The notes: generated by a model from the letters alone, not told the origin. Shown: positions 47,454 through 58,556, counted from the first letter of the stretch. The stretch is 64,000 bases of DNA from Eucommia ulmoides (GCA_016647705.1 CM028326.1:372001-436000), one strand, 5' to 3'. Numbers and translations: made by a program.

Positions 47454-48036
47454 ATGGTATGCTTTCTCTTTCGATTTCTTGTGCTTTATTCTTTGGATGA
47501 ACATTTTGTATTGTCCGAAGCGTAAATTTTTTCCTAATTTCCTCTATTTTGATTGTCGTGATGTATTGATGTCGATTCTGATGTGTTTTAGGTGATGCCT
47601 AACGATATAGATCTGCTAAATCCGCCGGCGGAGCTCGAGAAGCAGAAGCACAAGCTGAAGCGTCTTGTGCCAAGTCCGAATTCCTTCTTTATGGTATTTG
47701 TTTTCCTCTGAATCTTTTGATTGCCTATTTTCTCACTCTATTTGATTCTCCTGTAAATCTTCGAATTTGATTTTCTTTTTCCTTCCGTAGGATGTGAAGT
47801 GTTAAGGATGCTTCAATATGTAAGCCTTTTGATTCTTTTTCCATTTGTTTTATCTAAATTTATTGTTTCAATTTCCGGTTTGATTATTTAGTTGTGATTG
47901 AATTTGCAGAACCACCGTCTTCAGTCACTCGCAAACCGTAGTGGTTTGCGGAAATTGCCAAACAATTATGTGCCAGCCGACTGGTGGCCGTGCTAGGCTA
48001 ACTGAAGGCTACTCTTTCAGGACGAAGGGAGACTAA
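47454..48036 (+). pseudogene. RPS27: 40S ribosomal protein eS27 (RPS27) gene with a premature stop
   Basis: eS27 is a small-subunit zinc-ribbon protein. Four exons fit exactly: 47454-47456 (ATG only), 47592-47693, 47791-47819 and 47910-48036, with GT...AG introns. They sum to 87 codons, the usual 86 residues plus stop. The reading starts [20 protein letters not shown] and ends [17 protein letters not shown]. Codon 40, Gln in the family (VKCQGCF), is TAA at 47803-47805, between zinc ligands Cys39 and Cys42; Cys58 and Cys61 are kept. The truncated product would lack the zinc ribbon. Upstream, a 1.84-kb insertion separates TATA from ATG. Everything else is intact, so inactivation is recent, or the stop is a sequencing error or an allele. 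RPS27 usually occurs in several copies, so loss here could be tolerated. Confidence 0.9.
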
Positions 48037-48361
48037 ATTTCCTCGGGTTTTTAACAAATTTAATATGAGAAGGTTTTGTCTTTTGTTGTTTTGATTTTAA
48101 ATGAACTAGTTGCTCTTTACCATTTGCTTGATTTGAGTTACTTGTTTGTCTGAAGAAATTAGATGCATTCATTTCTAATTTCAATTCTAAGGTGCCATAC
48201 CTCACATTCTAATGGTTGTAGGTTCATGATTCTGGGTGAAGATTCTTTTGGCGACGGCATACATGTTAGGCCCTCGCCCTTGACCGACAGGAACAATGTT
48301 TTTGTCCACCTTACTAGAATAGGCGAGCAAATTATTGGTCTTCTTCAAAAGTAAATTTCAA

Positions 48362-48536
48362 ACCTTTCCATCTAACAAAAAATAAAATGTCTCTTAAGTT
48401 TTGTAACCAATCAAATGGTTACCGTGTTCATTTTGTCGAAAATGTTGATTTATGCAGTCGTATTGAGTGATGCGGACCTACTTTTGTGTGACTTAACTTG
48501 TTTTAGGTCGGCTTCTGTTATATTGTCGAAGGTTTC
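48362..48536 (+). repeat. Direct repeat of about 170 bp flanking the partial LTR, left copy
   Basis: AACAAAAAATAAAATGTCTC through CCGTGTTCATTTTGTCGAAAA to TTGTCGAAGGTTTC is found again at 49383-49559 with few differences. Confidence 0.85.
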
Positions 48537-49392
48537 TGTTGCTGCAGAAATTAATAAAGAACGAGTTTACCGGATTAGCTTGGGTTGAGTCGCGGACTTG
48601 GTCGTTCTCTTTAAGACGTTTCGCGGCTCTGCCCAAGAAGCGTGCAAGCAGTATATTAGCCTCGTCGTCCCCAGGATAAAACAGCCTAGAAATCTCCTCT
48701 GCCTAGGACGTTCTTTGCACTGTAGAAATCCCGAAAACCAAACACCCCTACACACTATTCGTAAAATGAACAAACTGCTTGGAAAACAAAATCGAATTGA
48801 AGAAACAGTACCGGAACAGAACTGAACAGATCAGAACAGTGAAGAACAAAACTGTTTCAGAACAGTTCGGAACAAAACAGAACAGATTCGATATGGAACA
48901 GAACAAAAGAAAACGGAACAGTTCTGAAAGAAATAGTTTTTCTGTTTCGGAACAGTTTCCGAAAAGAAGAACAATAATAAATAATAAAGAAGAAGGAGAA
49001 CAATTTTTTTTTTCTTTGAAAAACTGCAGAGTAATCTTTCTGGATTTTTTCGTAGCGCAAATATATGGAAAACGTCTGTTTTTATAGATCCAAAACAGCC
49101 GACTAAAAACGTTGTCAAGTGGTTCGAAAATGGGGGAGAGATCTTAGGGATGTGGGAGCAAAAATCGTGGGAACATTTTTTACCAAGTCAAAACCATTCT
49201 GAATTATTTTAAATAAAATATAATTATTTAAATAAATTTTATCTAAAAATATATTATATAAGGCGACGCGCGCACGTGTGTGTCAAACTAGTAAGGATGT
49301 AACTCTTCTCCCCTCCACAAAATGTGGCTACCCCTTGGGGCACACCTCAAATGTCTCACATACTCCTAGAAATACTCTTCATTACCTTTTCT
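48537..49392 (-). mobile_element. Partial LTR, probably Copia, 5'-truncated
   Basis: On the minus strand its 3' end (TTTCTGCAGCAACA) and most of its length match the solo LTR at 62592-63465, including GTGCCCCAAGGGGTA and a block crowded with GAACAG/CTGTTC words (48790-48960). The first 80 or so bases of the LTR are missing at its right edge. A remnant. Confidence 0.75.
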
Positions 49393-49559
49393 TCATTAAC
49401 AAAAAATAAAATGTCTCTTAAGTTTTGTAACCAATCAAATGGTCACCGTGTTCATTTTGTCGAAAATGTTGATTTATGCAGTCGTATTGAGTGATGCGGA
49501 CCTAATTTTGTGTGACATAACTTGTTTTAGGTGGGCTTCTGTTCCATTGTCGAAGGTTT
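49383..49559 (+). repeat. Direct repeat of about 170 bp flanking the partial LTR, right copy
   Basis: See the left copy at 48362-48536. This copy continues into AGATCTTGTAAAAGTTTGC, the apparent original continuation of the interrupted exon. Confidence 0.85.
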
Positions 49560-49595
49560 CAGATCTTGTAAAAGTTTGCTTCGAGTCACCCACGT

Positions 49596-50240
49596 CAGGA
49601 TTGGCAAAACAGATATTTATACGATGACATGATACGAGACCGACACGAAATTATCAGGTCTAGATTTTGCTTATCAGGTATCGGGTCGTTATCGTGTCAG
49701 ACCCGATAACCCGATAAGAAATAGTGCAGATTATCAGGTTGACCTGATAACCCAATAGGTTACACGATAAGACACAATAAGAATTTCGTGTATTCAGGTT
49801 ACACGATTACCTGAGATCTAATAGGTTACCTGTTAATTTAATAAATTATTTTTACACTCCCAAATTATCAAATATTATAATTTAGTACCTAATATATATA
49901 TTCACATTTCCCTAACCTTACTCATGTAGTCAACTTAACAGGTTAACAGATCATTAACGTGTAATGGGTTAACGTGGAATAGAAAGGTTAATGTGTAATG
50001 GAAACTTATCAGGTCTTATCGTATCGTGTTTACCTGATAGGTTTCGTGTCATCGTGTAACACGAAAAATTATCGTGTCGTGTCGTGTCGTGATGACATGA
50101 TAATTTTCGTGTCGTGTTCGTGTTTGCGTAGTTTGACACGATATGTTTATCGTGTCGTGTTCATATTTGGGTTTTATCGTGTTTTGTGTAATGATCTGTT
50201 ACACGACCTGTTACCTATTTTTACATATGACACTTAATCA
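49596..50240. mobile_element. Dispersed repeat with ATCGTGTCGTGT / CCCGATAACCCG words, probably a MITE
   Basis: Low-complexity oscillation of ACACGATAA, GACCTGATAA, CGTGTCGTGTCGTGTCGTG and TTATCAGGT in both orientations, with an overall inverted-repeat character. No coding capacity. The word set is familiar from plant hAT-like MITEs, but ends and target duplication are not resolved. Confidence 0.45.
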
Positions 50241-50377
50241 CCATCTTTTTCATGCTCAATGTGAAAAGCTGCTTTAGTATTTATTATTGGGTGTAACTCG
50301 ACCCCGTCCAATACCTCTAAACAACGTCGTTTCCTTACCCATATATGTGTGTGTATATATATCTATATCCTTCTAAT

Positions 50378-50552
50378 GGTGGTTAGGGTTTCATTTCATT
50401 TGTCTTCCTCAAAACTCTCTGCTGCCGCACTCTCATCTCTCACCAGTCACCACCATGCCTGCTTCTCAATAAGAAAGAAGCTTATTCTTGGTCGTCGTGC
50501 CAGTGCTAGTTATAGAACTAAATTAGAGGATGGTCTCTTCATCGGTCAATGA
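50378..50552 (+). CDS. Short open frame, possible transit-peptide-like first exon, unidentified
   Basis: Reads MVVRVSFHLSSSKLSAAALS then ends KTKLEDGLFIGQ-like (RTKLEDGLFIGQ) with stop, 58 residues, Ser/Arg-rich and poor in acidic residues, as in organellar targeting peptides. A TATATATA stretch lies 20-40 bp upstream of the ATG. I do not recognise it, and the region is otherwise surrounded by mobile elements. It may be the 5' end of a lost gene or chance. Confidence 0.25.
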
Positions 50553-50840
50553 AGTTTTTGCATCCGAGCATCGACTCAGCTGAACGATTCTGGCACAATT
50601 CCCTCCCCCCCCAATCTATGGAGAAAAAGTTTTAATTCTTCGAACCTCCTAAATCCATTCATATGCATATTCTCTTCCGTCCTTTCTTATCACTGCTGTG
50701 CGCCTTGATGCATTGTTCATTTGATGATTAGAAGTGATTTTGTAGTTGATTTGCCATTTCACTGTTGATTTGCTCTTGGTTTGTTTGATCAGAGGACAGT
50801 CTTGCTTCAGGTCATACCGAATGTTTGCCCGACCAATAAG

Positions 50841-51179
50841 TAGGGATGGTCATGGGCCGGGCTTAGACTAGTGTATTACAAAAAAATGTTGGGCCCTAGC
50901 CCGGCTCGGCCCGGTGATCGGGCCTTAATTCTATGCCCAAGCCCAGTCCTATAAGAAAATTTTAAGCCCAAAGCTCACTCCACATGCCCCTGGCCCTATT
51001 TTTTTTTTTTTTTTTAAATTTCAAAAATAAATACAAAAAATTCAACACCAAACCAATAAGAAATATTAAAATTACAATTTTTAAAAGTAAACCAATATTC
51101 CAAACAAACTAAACCAGAAATATTAAAATTACAATTTTTAAATAAAACTAATATTTCAAATATTAAGGTTATATTGTAA

Positions 51180-51267
<88 letters not shown>

Positions 51268-51472
51268 ATTTTATTTTTTTAAATATCCTTCGGGCCGGGC
51301 TGGGCCGGCCCTAAAAATTTTTAATCTTGCCCAAGCCCGGCCTTAATTTTGATCGGGCCCTAATACCTAGACCCTGGCCCGGCCCGTGGGCTTAAACTCT
51401 AAGTCCAAGCCCTAAAAAAATAGGGTCGGGCCTTTCGGGCTGGGCGGGCCCCCAAGCCCATGACCATCCCTA
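50841..51472. mobile_element. hAT-type non-autonomous element (MITE), copy 2
   Basis: Terminal inverted repeats TAGGGATGGTCATGGGC and GCCCATGACCATCCCTA with a perfect 8-bp duplication CCAATAAG on both sides (50833-50840, 51473-51480), the hAT length. GGGCCGGGC-rich subterminal regions surround a (TA)n run of about 75 bp at 51188-51263. Same family as 39825-40331. Confidence 0.92.
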
Positions 51473-51480
51473 CCAATAAG

Positions 51481-52282
51481 TGTCGAAAAAATGATATTAT
51501 TGGATGGCCGGCGGGGTATATTTTTCAACCCGAATTCTCTTTTTGGCCCACGGATTATCCCTAACTTGATGAAACTCGCCCGCTGCACACTTCTAGGCAA
51601 AGATAGCTGGTAGGGATGACAAATGCATCCGAACCGGTGTGTAACTGAATTAAACCGAACCAAGTGGCTCAATAAGGGGCTAATTATTTTGGTTTTGGTT
51701 TAGAAATTTAATATTGGATGATTTTATTTATCTTAGTTTTGGTTTTGATTTTATTTGTCAAACCAGAAAAGAGAAATGTCAAATGGCCAATTTAGACTTA
51801 TTCTCTTTTATATTACCAATATTGCCATTGTAGTGGTGTCCAAAAAATAGTTGGAAGCAATAATTTTGGTTATTATTTATTTTTATTATGTTTTTAGTTT
51901 TCCGGTAAGGTGTTGTTCGGACTAACTTATGTGCACTTTGACTAATAAACTCCCGAGGCTATTTTAAGGACGTATTTTTTCACATCGGCTTGGTGAATTC
52001 AAAATTTAATTTTCGAAATGTTCTCCAGGAGAATCGAATTTTGGTTGACAAGGAAAAATGATATCTTCCTTTACCAATCACACTATTTTTAGTTATGTTT
52101 GATATATATATATATGAAATAATATTTAACTTTATAGAATTGAAATAATTATGAAATTTAAAAGCCGAAATATGAAATTTGATAAATTTAAGAATCTACC
52201 ATCCAAAAAAAAATACAGTTTAAAATAAAAAATATATAATTTTCCTTTATTTTACTCAAAATTGAAATTATTTTCCTCAATA
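51481..52282. other. Intergenic DNA downstream of P450 copy C
   Basis: AT-rich, no gene recognised. Confidence 0.4.
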
Positions 52283-53897
52283 TTAAAAAGGAGGATTATA
52301 GGGTATTGGAATCAATCGAAGATCCTTCTTCCTCCTCACAGTCGCGCCAAATCTCTCATCCATGTCAAACTCTGCTTCCTTCATTCCTCCGGCGAGTTTC
52401 CAATCAAAATGGTAAAGCAAGTTCACCAGCAGCAGCTCAATATTCGCCGTAGCGAAATAGATCCCTGGGCACATCCTTCTGCCGGCACCGAACGGAATAT
52501 ACCGAAAGTCAGTCCCCTTGTAATCGATTTCACTGCTAAGAAATCTCTCCGGATCAAATTTCTCGGCGTCGGTCCAGTGCCGTGGGTCCCTGCCGATGGC
52601 CCATCCATTGACGATGACCTTGGTCTTGGCCGGTATTTCGTATCCATCGATTTCGCAGGTCTCCCGGCATTCTCTTGGGAAAAGCAGAGGAGCAGATGGG
52701 TGTAGCCTCAGCGTCTCTTTGATTACCGCTTGCAGGTATTTTAATCGGTGGAGGCCCTCTTCGTTGACGGCGTTCATTTCGTCGAACACTTGGCGTGCCT
52801 CCTGTTGCGCCCGTTTCATGATCCCTGGGTTTTTCACCATTTCAGACATTGCCCACTCCACCGCCGTCGACGACGTGTCGCTGCCGGCAATAAATATGTC
52901 CTGCGAATGAATTACGTCAAATTGAGGTTAATTACTGGGTAAATTGCAGTTTTTATTATTTAAATTTTGGGAAGCCTCAAATTCGATGTGAGGTAACGGT
53001 ACCAACCAAGATGACAGCTTTGATGTTGTCGGTGGTTAATGGAACTTCAAGATCCTCGTTCTTCTGAATTCTCAGCAAGACATCAACAAGATCCTCCTCC
53101 TCTGCTTCTCTCTCCTCCGACTCCGACTTCTTCTCTCTGTGCTCATCAATGATGTTTCCAAGTATCCGATCAATCTTCCGATGCACCCTCTCAAGCCCAC
53201 GCCTCGTCCCGCTCATGGCTTGAAGAAATTTGAACGAAGGATACATGTCGGCTAAACTGAACCCTCCACCCAGCTCCATAACTTCCTCCATTACAGACAT
53301 AAACTCCGCTTGATCCCTGCTTTTCTTTCCAAAAGCAGCTCTCGCTGTAAATCCATACGCCAGCGAGAAAATCTTCTCGCTGAGATTGATTTCCAACTCA
53401 TCATTTTCAGAAATCGATTTCATCAGATTAGACACCTCATCTTCTCTAATGGGTCTCAGAGATCGGACCCTTTTCAAACTCAAGAGCTCGAGAACGCAGA
53501 TTTTTCTCAGCTGCCTCCAGTAGACTCCATAGGGGGAGAAGACGATGTTTGTGGAGTTATAAGCGAGAATGGTGGCAGCAAGAACAAAGGGTCTGTCGGA
53601 AAAGAGTATGTCGTGGGTTTTCATCATTTGTTCGGCGAATTCCGGGGATGAAACCACCATTGTTGGGACCTGGCCTAGCTGAAGATGCATGAGGGGTCCA
53701 TGTTTTTTGGCCAGGTCTCTTAAGACGCGATGGGTGAGGGAGCCCATGATCAACTGGTGCATGTTGCCTATCAGAGGTAGTTTCCATGGCCCTGGAGCTT
53801 GCTTTCTGGATTTTTTGATATTTCTTCTAAAGAAGATGAATAGAAAGAGAAGGGTGGCGGCAAAGAGGATGGAGATGGAGGGAAATTCCATTTCCAT
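52283..53897 (-). CDS. Cytochrome P450, CYP71D-like, copy C (intact, two exons)
   Basis: Microsomal monooxygenase of the same subfamily as copies A, B, D and E but clearly the most diverged. Exon 1 is 53897-53007, intron 53006-52901 (106 bp, GT...AG, phase 0), exon 2 52900-52283; 502 residues. It has anchor [19 protein letters not shown], hinge APGPWKLP, I-helix [18 protein letters not shown] with ExxR, DPERF, heme loop [10 protein letters not shown] with Cys441, and C-terminus [12 protein letters not shown] chose [11 protein letters not shown] as start because it aligns with [11 protein letters not shown] in copy D; an in-frame ATG at 53930 would add 11 residues (MISTIFSPPAS). An acidic insertion ([12 protein letters not shown]) precedes VDVLLRIQ. 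It looks functional; the shorter intron and unrelated upstream sequence set it apart from B and D. Confidence 0.95.
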
Positions 53898-53930
53898 TGA
53901 AGCAGGAGGAGAGAAAATAGTTGAAATCAA

Positions 53931-54269
53931 CTGTTTTTTTTTTTTTTAGTGAATTTCCTCTGCATATACAAATTTTTGTCAGTCGTCAAATTTGACTGAA
54001 ACTGTAATTTGATTTGTACCATTGGAGATAACATAGTTTAATTTACTTGATTGACAAGTACCATTGGAGATAACATAGTTTAATTTATTGTTTTTAGTTT
54101 GTGTGCAAGTTTTTGGGTGTTTAATTTTGAATTTTCATGGGTGAAGTGTAAGTTGATTTGGATCAGCATCTAAATAAATCATAATCATTTATTTTATATA
54201 AATCTTCCTTTAGTTAGTCGGTAGAAAAGGATGGAAAACGACAGTTGATATGTTTTCTTCAATTTTATT
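53931..54269. other. Upstream region of P450 copy C
   Basis: A possible TATA (TTTGTATATGC on the minus strand) lies near 53963-53973. ACCATTGGAGATAACATAGT occurs twice in tandem at about 54018 and 54060. Otherwise AT-rich. Confidence 0.4.
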
Positions 54270-55391
54270 GGTGCATTTGGCTAGACGGAATGGGATGAAA
54301 TGGAATAGCAATTTCACCCTCTATTCCGATTTCTTTATTTGGTTGTCTAATGGATGAAATTGAATTTCATATTTCATATGGCGGAATCAGATTTCACAAT
54401 TCACGGTAGTGTTTTTATTTTATTTTATTTTATTTTTCAGTTTACACCTAAAATATCTTAGTTCATTTTAGTCCATAATTCTCAATTTGAAAATGACTTC
54501 AATATTTCTATAAATTATTTTTATGAATTTAGTTTGATAATGATTTTTATGAATTTAGTTTGATAATGATTTGGATAAAAAATATTTTTGACAAACAAAA
54601 TGTTGTGTTCTCAATTTTATATTTCTACTTTGAAAAAGGAAAAAAAATATATTTTTTCTAATATTCTGATTTTGTTTTAGGAATGGAATTAATAATTTTA
54701 TTTTTTTATTCTCAATTTTTTTTTTGGAATAAAAACATATTTTTTGTTTTGAGATTTTTGCTTATGTTTCCTACGCAAAAACATATTTTATTGTTCACAG
54801 ACTTATATTTCAAACAAAAATAAAAATTTAAAGGCAAAAATTTAGTTCGTGTTCCCAAAATGAAAACATAAATTTTATAACAAAAAATATGTTATTGTTC
54901 CTAAAATAGAGACCAAAATCTGGGAATAAAAAATCTAATTGTTTTCTTGAATAAAAAATATAAATTTGTGAACCTAAAAAAAATATATAGGAAATGGAAG
55001 TGGAAATTTGAGAACGAAAAATATGTTTCTATTCCTGAACAAAAATAAATATTTGAGAAAAAAATCTATTTATGCTCCCAAAGCGAAAACAAATATTTAA
55101 GAACAATACGATTTTAGTTATTGGTAGATTTTGAACATCTTCCACATGGGATATTACTCATATTTTATAGTCATGTTTTTCAAAATAAATTATTATTAGG
55201 TATATTTGTAAATGAATTTAATTTCAAAAATGATATTTAAAAGAGTATTATTCCGTTCTATTCCTTTAAACATCTAATAACAATCAAATAAAAGAATGAA
55301 ATCGTGATTATATTGATAGATCTATTTCTTTACTTCTCCCATTTCATTCTACACTGATTCTATTTCAATTTTCATCTAACCAAATGTGCCG
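54270..55391. mobile_element. TIR element, probably PIF/Harbinger or hAT class, non-coding
   Basis: The left end GGTGCATTTGGCTAGACGGAA and right end (reverse complement GGCACATTTGGTTAGATGAAA) are inverted copies, and similarity extends inward (GGAATAG.AATTTC). The interior is AT-rich with recurring AACAAAAAATATG / TTTGAGAAC words. Target duplication is unclear, so the class is uncertain. Confidence 0.6.
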
Positions 55392-56588
55392 TAATCGCTT
55401 AATTTTATAAAGGGTGATTTTTTTGTCTTAAAACCCACTGTTTTTAAGATTATTCTTATATATTTATTTTTTCTTATTTATGAAAATTTAGAAATCTAAA
55501 TTTAAATTTATATTATTTTTTAGGATTTATACCACTTATCTCACATATCATTTTGTACAAAATCACAAATTTATCGTAACATTTGAAAAATATTGGTCAT
55601 CCCATTTGACCAACTTCTTTTTTTTTTTTTTAATTAAAAAGACCCTTATTTTTAAAAATATTTTCTTATTTTAAAAAAAATCAATAACACCTCTATTTTT
55701 AAAAATATATTTTTTATTCCTAATTTTTTTAATAATTACATTTACTCCCCACTCCACCCTCCCACCGCCATTGCCCACACCCCATCCACCGTCAATGCCT
55801 CTCACCGGAATCCTCTTTTCTTTCTTCTTCCCCTTCCTCCTCCTTCTCTCTCTCCCTCCCAGGGGGGGGGGGACTTCAACTACAAAAGGCCTAAGGTCCG
55901 ATCGCGGAGGGTGGCGGCCGATGATACAAAGCTTAATTGACAGCATTAGAAATACAAGAGAGCATCGATCATTGGTGCTATGATGGTGGATGGACAGGAC
56001 ATGGGGTGTAGTAGTGGTGATGGTGTGAGATGGTCGGTGAAGAAGGCAACAACGAAGAAGAAAAAATAAAAGGAAAAAAACAATTAAAAAATGAAAATAA
56101 AAAATAAATGAAAATTATAAATATATAAATTTATAATTTTCCTCTTGTTTCCATCTAATTTAATAGTCAAATTATACTCAAGTTCTTATTAAAATTGTGA
56201 TTAAAGATAAAGTTTAAAGATAAATGTACAAACTTATTGCACAAAATAAACATATGATCATAATTAGAGGATTTAAACTGAAATTTAAATCTGTTGAAAA
56301 ATTGTTTGAAATAGTGGAGAGATAAAAATGTTTGAAGGTTGTTGAAGGAGAGGAGGAATGGAGAGAAGAGAATGCATAAATATATGATTAAATTTCTTAA
56401 TTCACTTTTTAAATTATTCAAAAAAAAAAAAAAAAGTATGATTGAAAAAATATTTTCAATCAAAAAGAAATTAAATACAATATAAATTAATTAAGTATAA
56501 TTTGTTAGTCTTGCAAAATTTGATAAAATTAATTATAATCTATGGTTAAATATATTAATAAAAGTTTATTTGTAAAAATATTATTTTA
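55392..56588. other. AT-rich intergenic with a C-rich patch
   Basis: 55740-55970 is C/G-rich (CTCCCCACTCCACCCTCCC, G10 run near 55863-55872) inside AT-rich DNA. No gene is recognised. Short frames there are low-complexity. Confidence 0.35.
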
Positions 56589-56835
56589 CTTTTAAGATTA
56601 TTTATGTACTTTTTAATAGCATATTTATTTTTTATATTTATAAAATGTTATTACTCAATAAAATATATGCACTTGCTTACAAATATTACAACCAAAATAA
56701 CAAAGTAATATTTATTTCATTTTTCAATATTAAGAATTTATTATAATTTTTTTTGTAAAGCAGTGCAATTCGCAGATCTAAAACTAGTTATAAATGAAAA
56801 CGGTGTACATTTAATAAATATTTTTACACAACAAT
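56589..56835. repeat. Direct repeat shared with 58775-58936 plus 59914-60010
   Basis: TTTAAGATTATTTATGTACT, ...ATTAAGAATTTATTATAA, ...TTATAAATGAAAACGGT are in the same order at 58775-60010, where a Harbinger-type element (58940-59910) interrupts the sequence. This copy is the empty-site version. Confidence 0.75.
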
Positions 56836-56859
56836 TATGTTCAATTAATTCTCTTTAAA

Positions 56860-57840
56860 ATGAGATGTTAATCACATTTTTTGGAATCGTTTATCGTAAT
56901 GAGTGTGAATATTACATATAATATTAAAATCAACCCAAAATAAAAAACTCACCCAAAAGGTTAATAACTACATCATGTTACATGTAATATTAAAGCCAAA
57001 GGTTAATAACTACACCATATTACATGTATTAATGTTACGTCACATTACTGTATTTTCTATTTATGTTTGCATGTTCAATGTGACATCCAATCCAGCTAAA
57101 ATAACACTATAATGTCCACTTCGCATTTGATAATAACCTCTCTTTCTTTGCGTATAGAATGTAACATTACCTGTGTTGAATCGTATTTCGTATAAATATT
57201 ACATGTAACATCTTATAGCTCGTAGAAATTAAAAATTCTGAAAATATCATGTTACGTATAATATGAATGTGAAAATTGAAACTACTGAAAAAAAAATTAG
57301 TGAATCTGATATTATTAAAATATCGTTTTATTTATTTTATACATTCTCATTTTACAATACAATCACGCACACACATATATATATACACAAAATCAAGAAA
57401 AACTAGGTATGAATTAACATTAATTAAGATGGAGAAAATAGTGGTCTTGAGCGTGATCTTCATTAAAGGAGGAGAACTTGACTAAAAGGAGGAGATATCG
57501 CAAATACGAGTCAACTACTAACTTTTGACAAATGGAAGGGGACATCATAAGTGGGAGACAGCTAAACATTCTTTTTGGTGGGTTTGATCACATTTTAGTT
57601 TTAATAGATATCGTTTTGAAAATATTATTTAGATGAATCTAAATATATAATTAGATTGTAAAAAAATATATACAATAATAATTATTTTTATTTTAATAAA
57701 CTAATTCGTTTAATATGAAAACTCTCGATCCCTATTATAGAATCTTCATTGCCGCATATAACGCGAGAACAAATCTATCAACAAGAAACGTACGAAGGAC
57801 GGTTTTGAACTGCGTTGTACATGAAAACTGTTAAAAATAC
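56860..57840. mobile_element. Second copy of the ATGTTACATGTAACAT element, degenerate
   Basis: Shares GAGATGTTAATCACATTTTTTGG and ACCCAAAA.GGTTAATAACTAC.CC.TGTTACATGTAA with 45840-47100, and GTTTTGAAAATATT...AATCTAAATATATAATTAGATTG with 47110-47300. Fewer palindromes are intact than in the copy near RPS27. Ends not resolved. Confidence 0.6.
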
Positions 57841-57910
57841 TACGTTGTTCATTAGTTTTAAGTAAAAAAATTTATTGGTAAATTAGTAGTTAATATGGGT
57901 GAATGCCTTA

Positions 57911-58556
57911 GGCCCCATTTGGTTAGTGTTCCCAACCAATCCCAACCCAACTCAAAAATTTTGGGTTTGATTTTTGGAAACGCGTTTGGCAAACACAAAA
58001 CTCAACCCAAAAAATAGGAATTGATTCTCAAAATCCTAAAGAAACCAGAAACAAAAAAAAATTATTATTTTTTTTTGCCCAAAAAACTCAACCCAAAGTT
58101 TTTAACTTCCGTCTTTATCTGCCGGCTGACCACCACCACCCGCCGCCGGCCGCCGTCTCCCGCCACCTCTGGCGACCTTCTGCTGCCGCCGGCCACCTCC
58201 GGCGACCGTCCGCGCCGCCGGCGTCCACCTCCGGCTACCGTCCACCGCTTGCCGGCGACCGTCGCCGGCCACCTCCGCCGCCCCGCCGACTATCCGGCCG
58301 CCGTCGCCGTCTGACACACCGCCGTCGCCGGGGTCCGGCCACTGTCCGCCACCGCCAAACACAAAAAAAAATTCAAAAAAAATAAATTAGTTTTAGGATA
58401 AAATCGTTACCAAACATATTCTGTTCTCAACACAAAACAAAAATTATCGTTACCAAACGCAATTCTGTTCCCAAAATTCTCAACCCAACTCAATTCAACT
58501 CAACCCAACGCATTCCAATTGGATTCAGAAAAGTGGGACACTAACCAAATGCAACC
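57911..58556. mobile_element. PIF/Harbinger (Tourist-like) MITE with GC-rich core
   Basis: Ends GGCCCCATTTGGTTAGTGTTC and, inverted, GGTTGCATTTGGTTAGTGTCC, with TTA on both sides (57908-57910, 58557-58559), the 3-bp target of PIF/Harbinger. The core at 58105-58355 is CCGCCG/CCGGCG-rich, against AT-rich flanks; frames there are compositional. Confidence 0.8.

Larger units (their letters stand above)
48225..49595 (+). pseudogene. Unidentified gene fragment with two candidate exons, split by an LTR
   Basis: About 48225-48351 reads MILGEDSFGDGIHVRPSPLT and then NNVFVHLTRIGEQIIGLLQ, ending at a plausible donor (CAAAA|GTAAAT). An acceptor TTTTAG at 48504-48509 or, in the duplicate, near 49527-49532 leads in compatible phase to SASVILSKVSD, extended in the second copy to LVKVCFESPTSG. 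The composition looks protein-coding and the two parts join in phase, but I do not recognise the family. The exon is interrupted at 48537 by an LTR fragment and the right side runs into a MITE near 49600, so only a fragment remains. Confidence 0.4.

Noticed and set aside
53898-53930. Upstream ATG giving an 11-residue N-terminal extension to P450 copy C
   Set aside because: The paralogues start at the position aligned with [11 protein letters not shown], and the extension is polar and would precede the membrane anchor; kept as an alternative only.
54270-55391. Possible Harbinger TTA duplication at this TIR element
   Set aside because: Flanking bases (ATT left, GTA right) do not match, so the superfamily was left open.
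58021-58362. Pro/Arg- and Gly-rich frames over a GC-rich block
   Set aside because: Compositional artefact of the CCG-rich core of a Tourist-like MITE.
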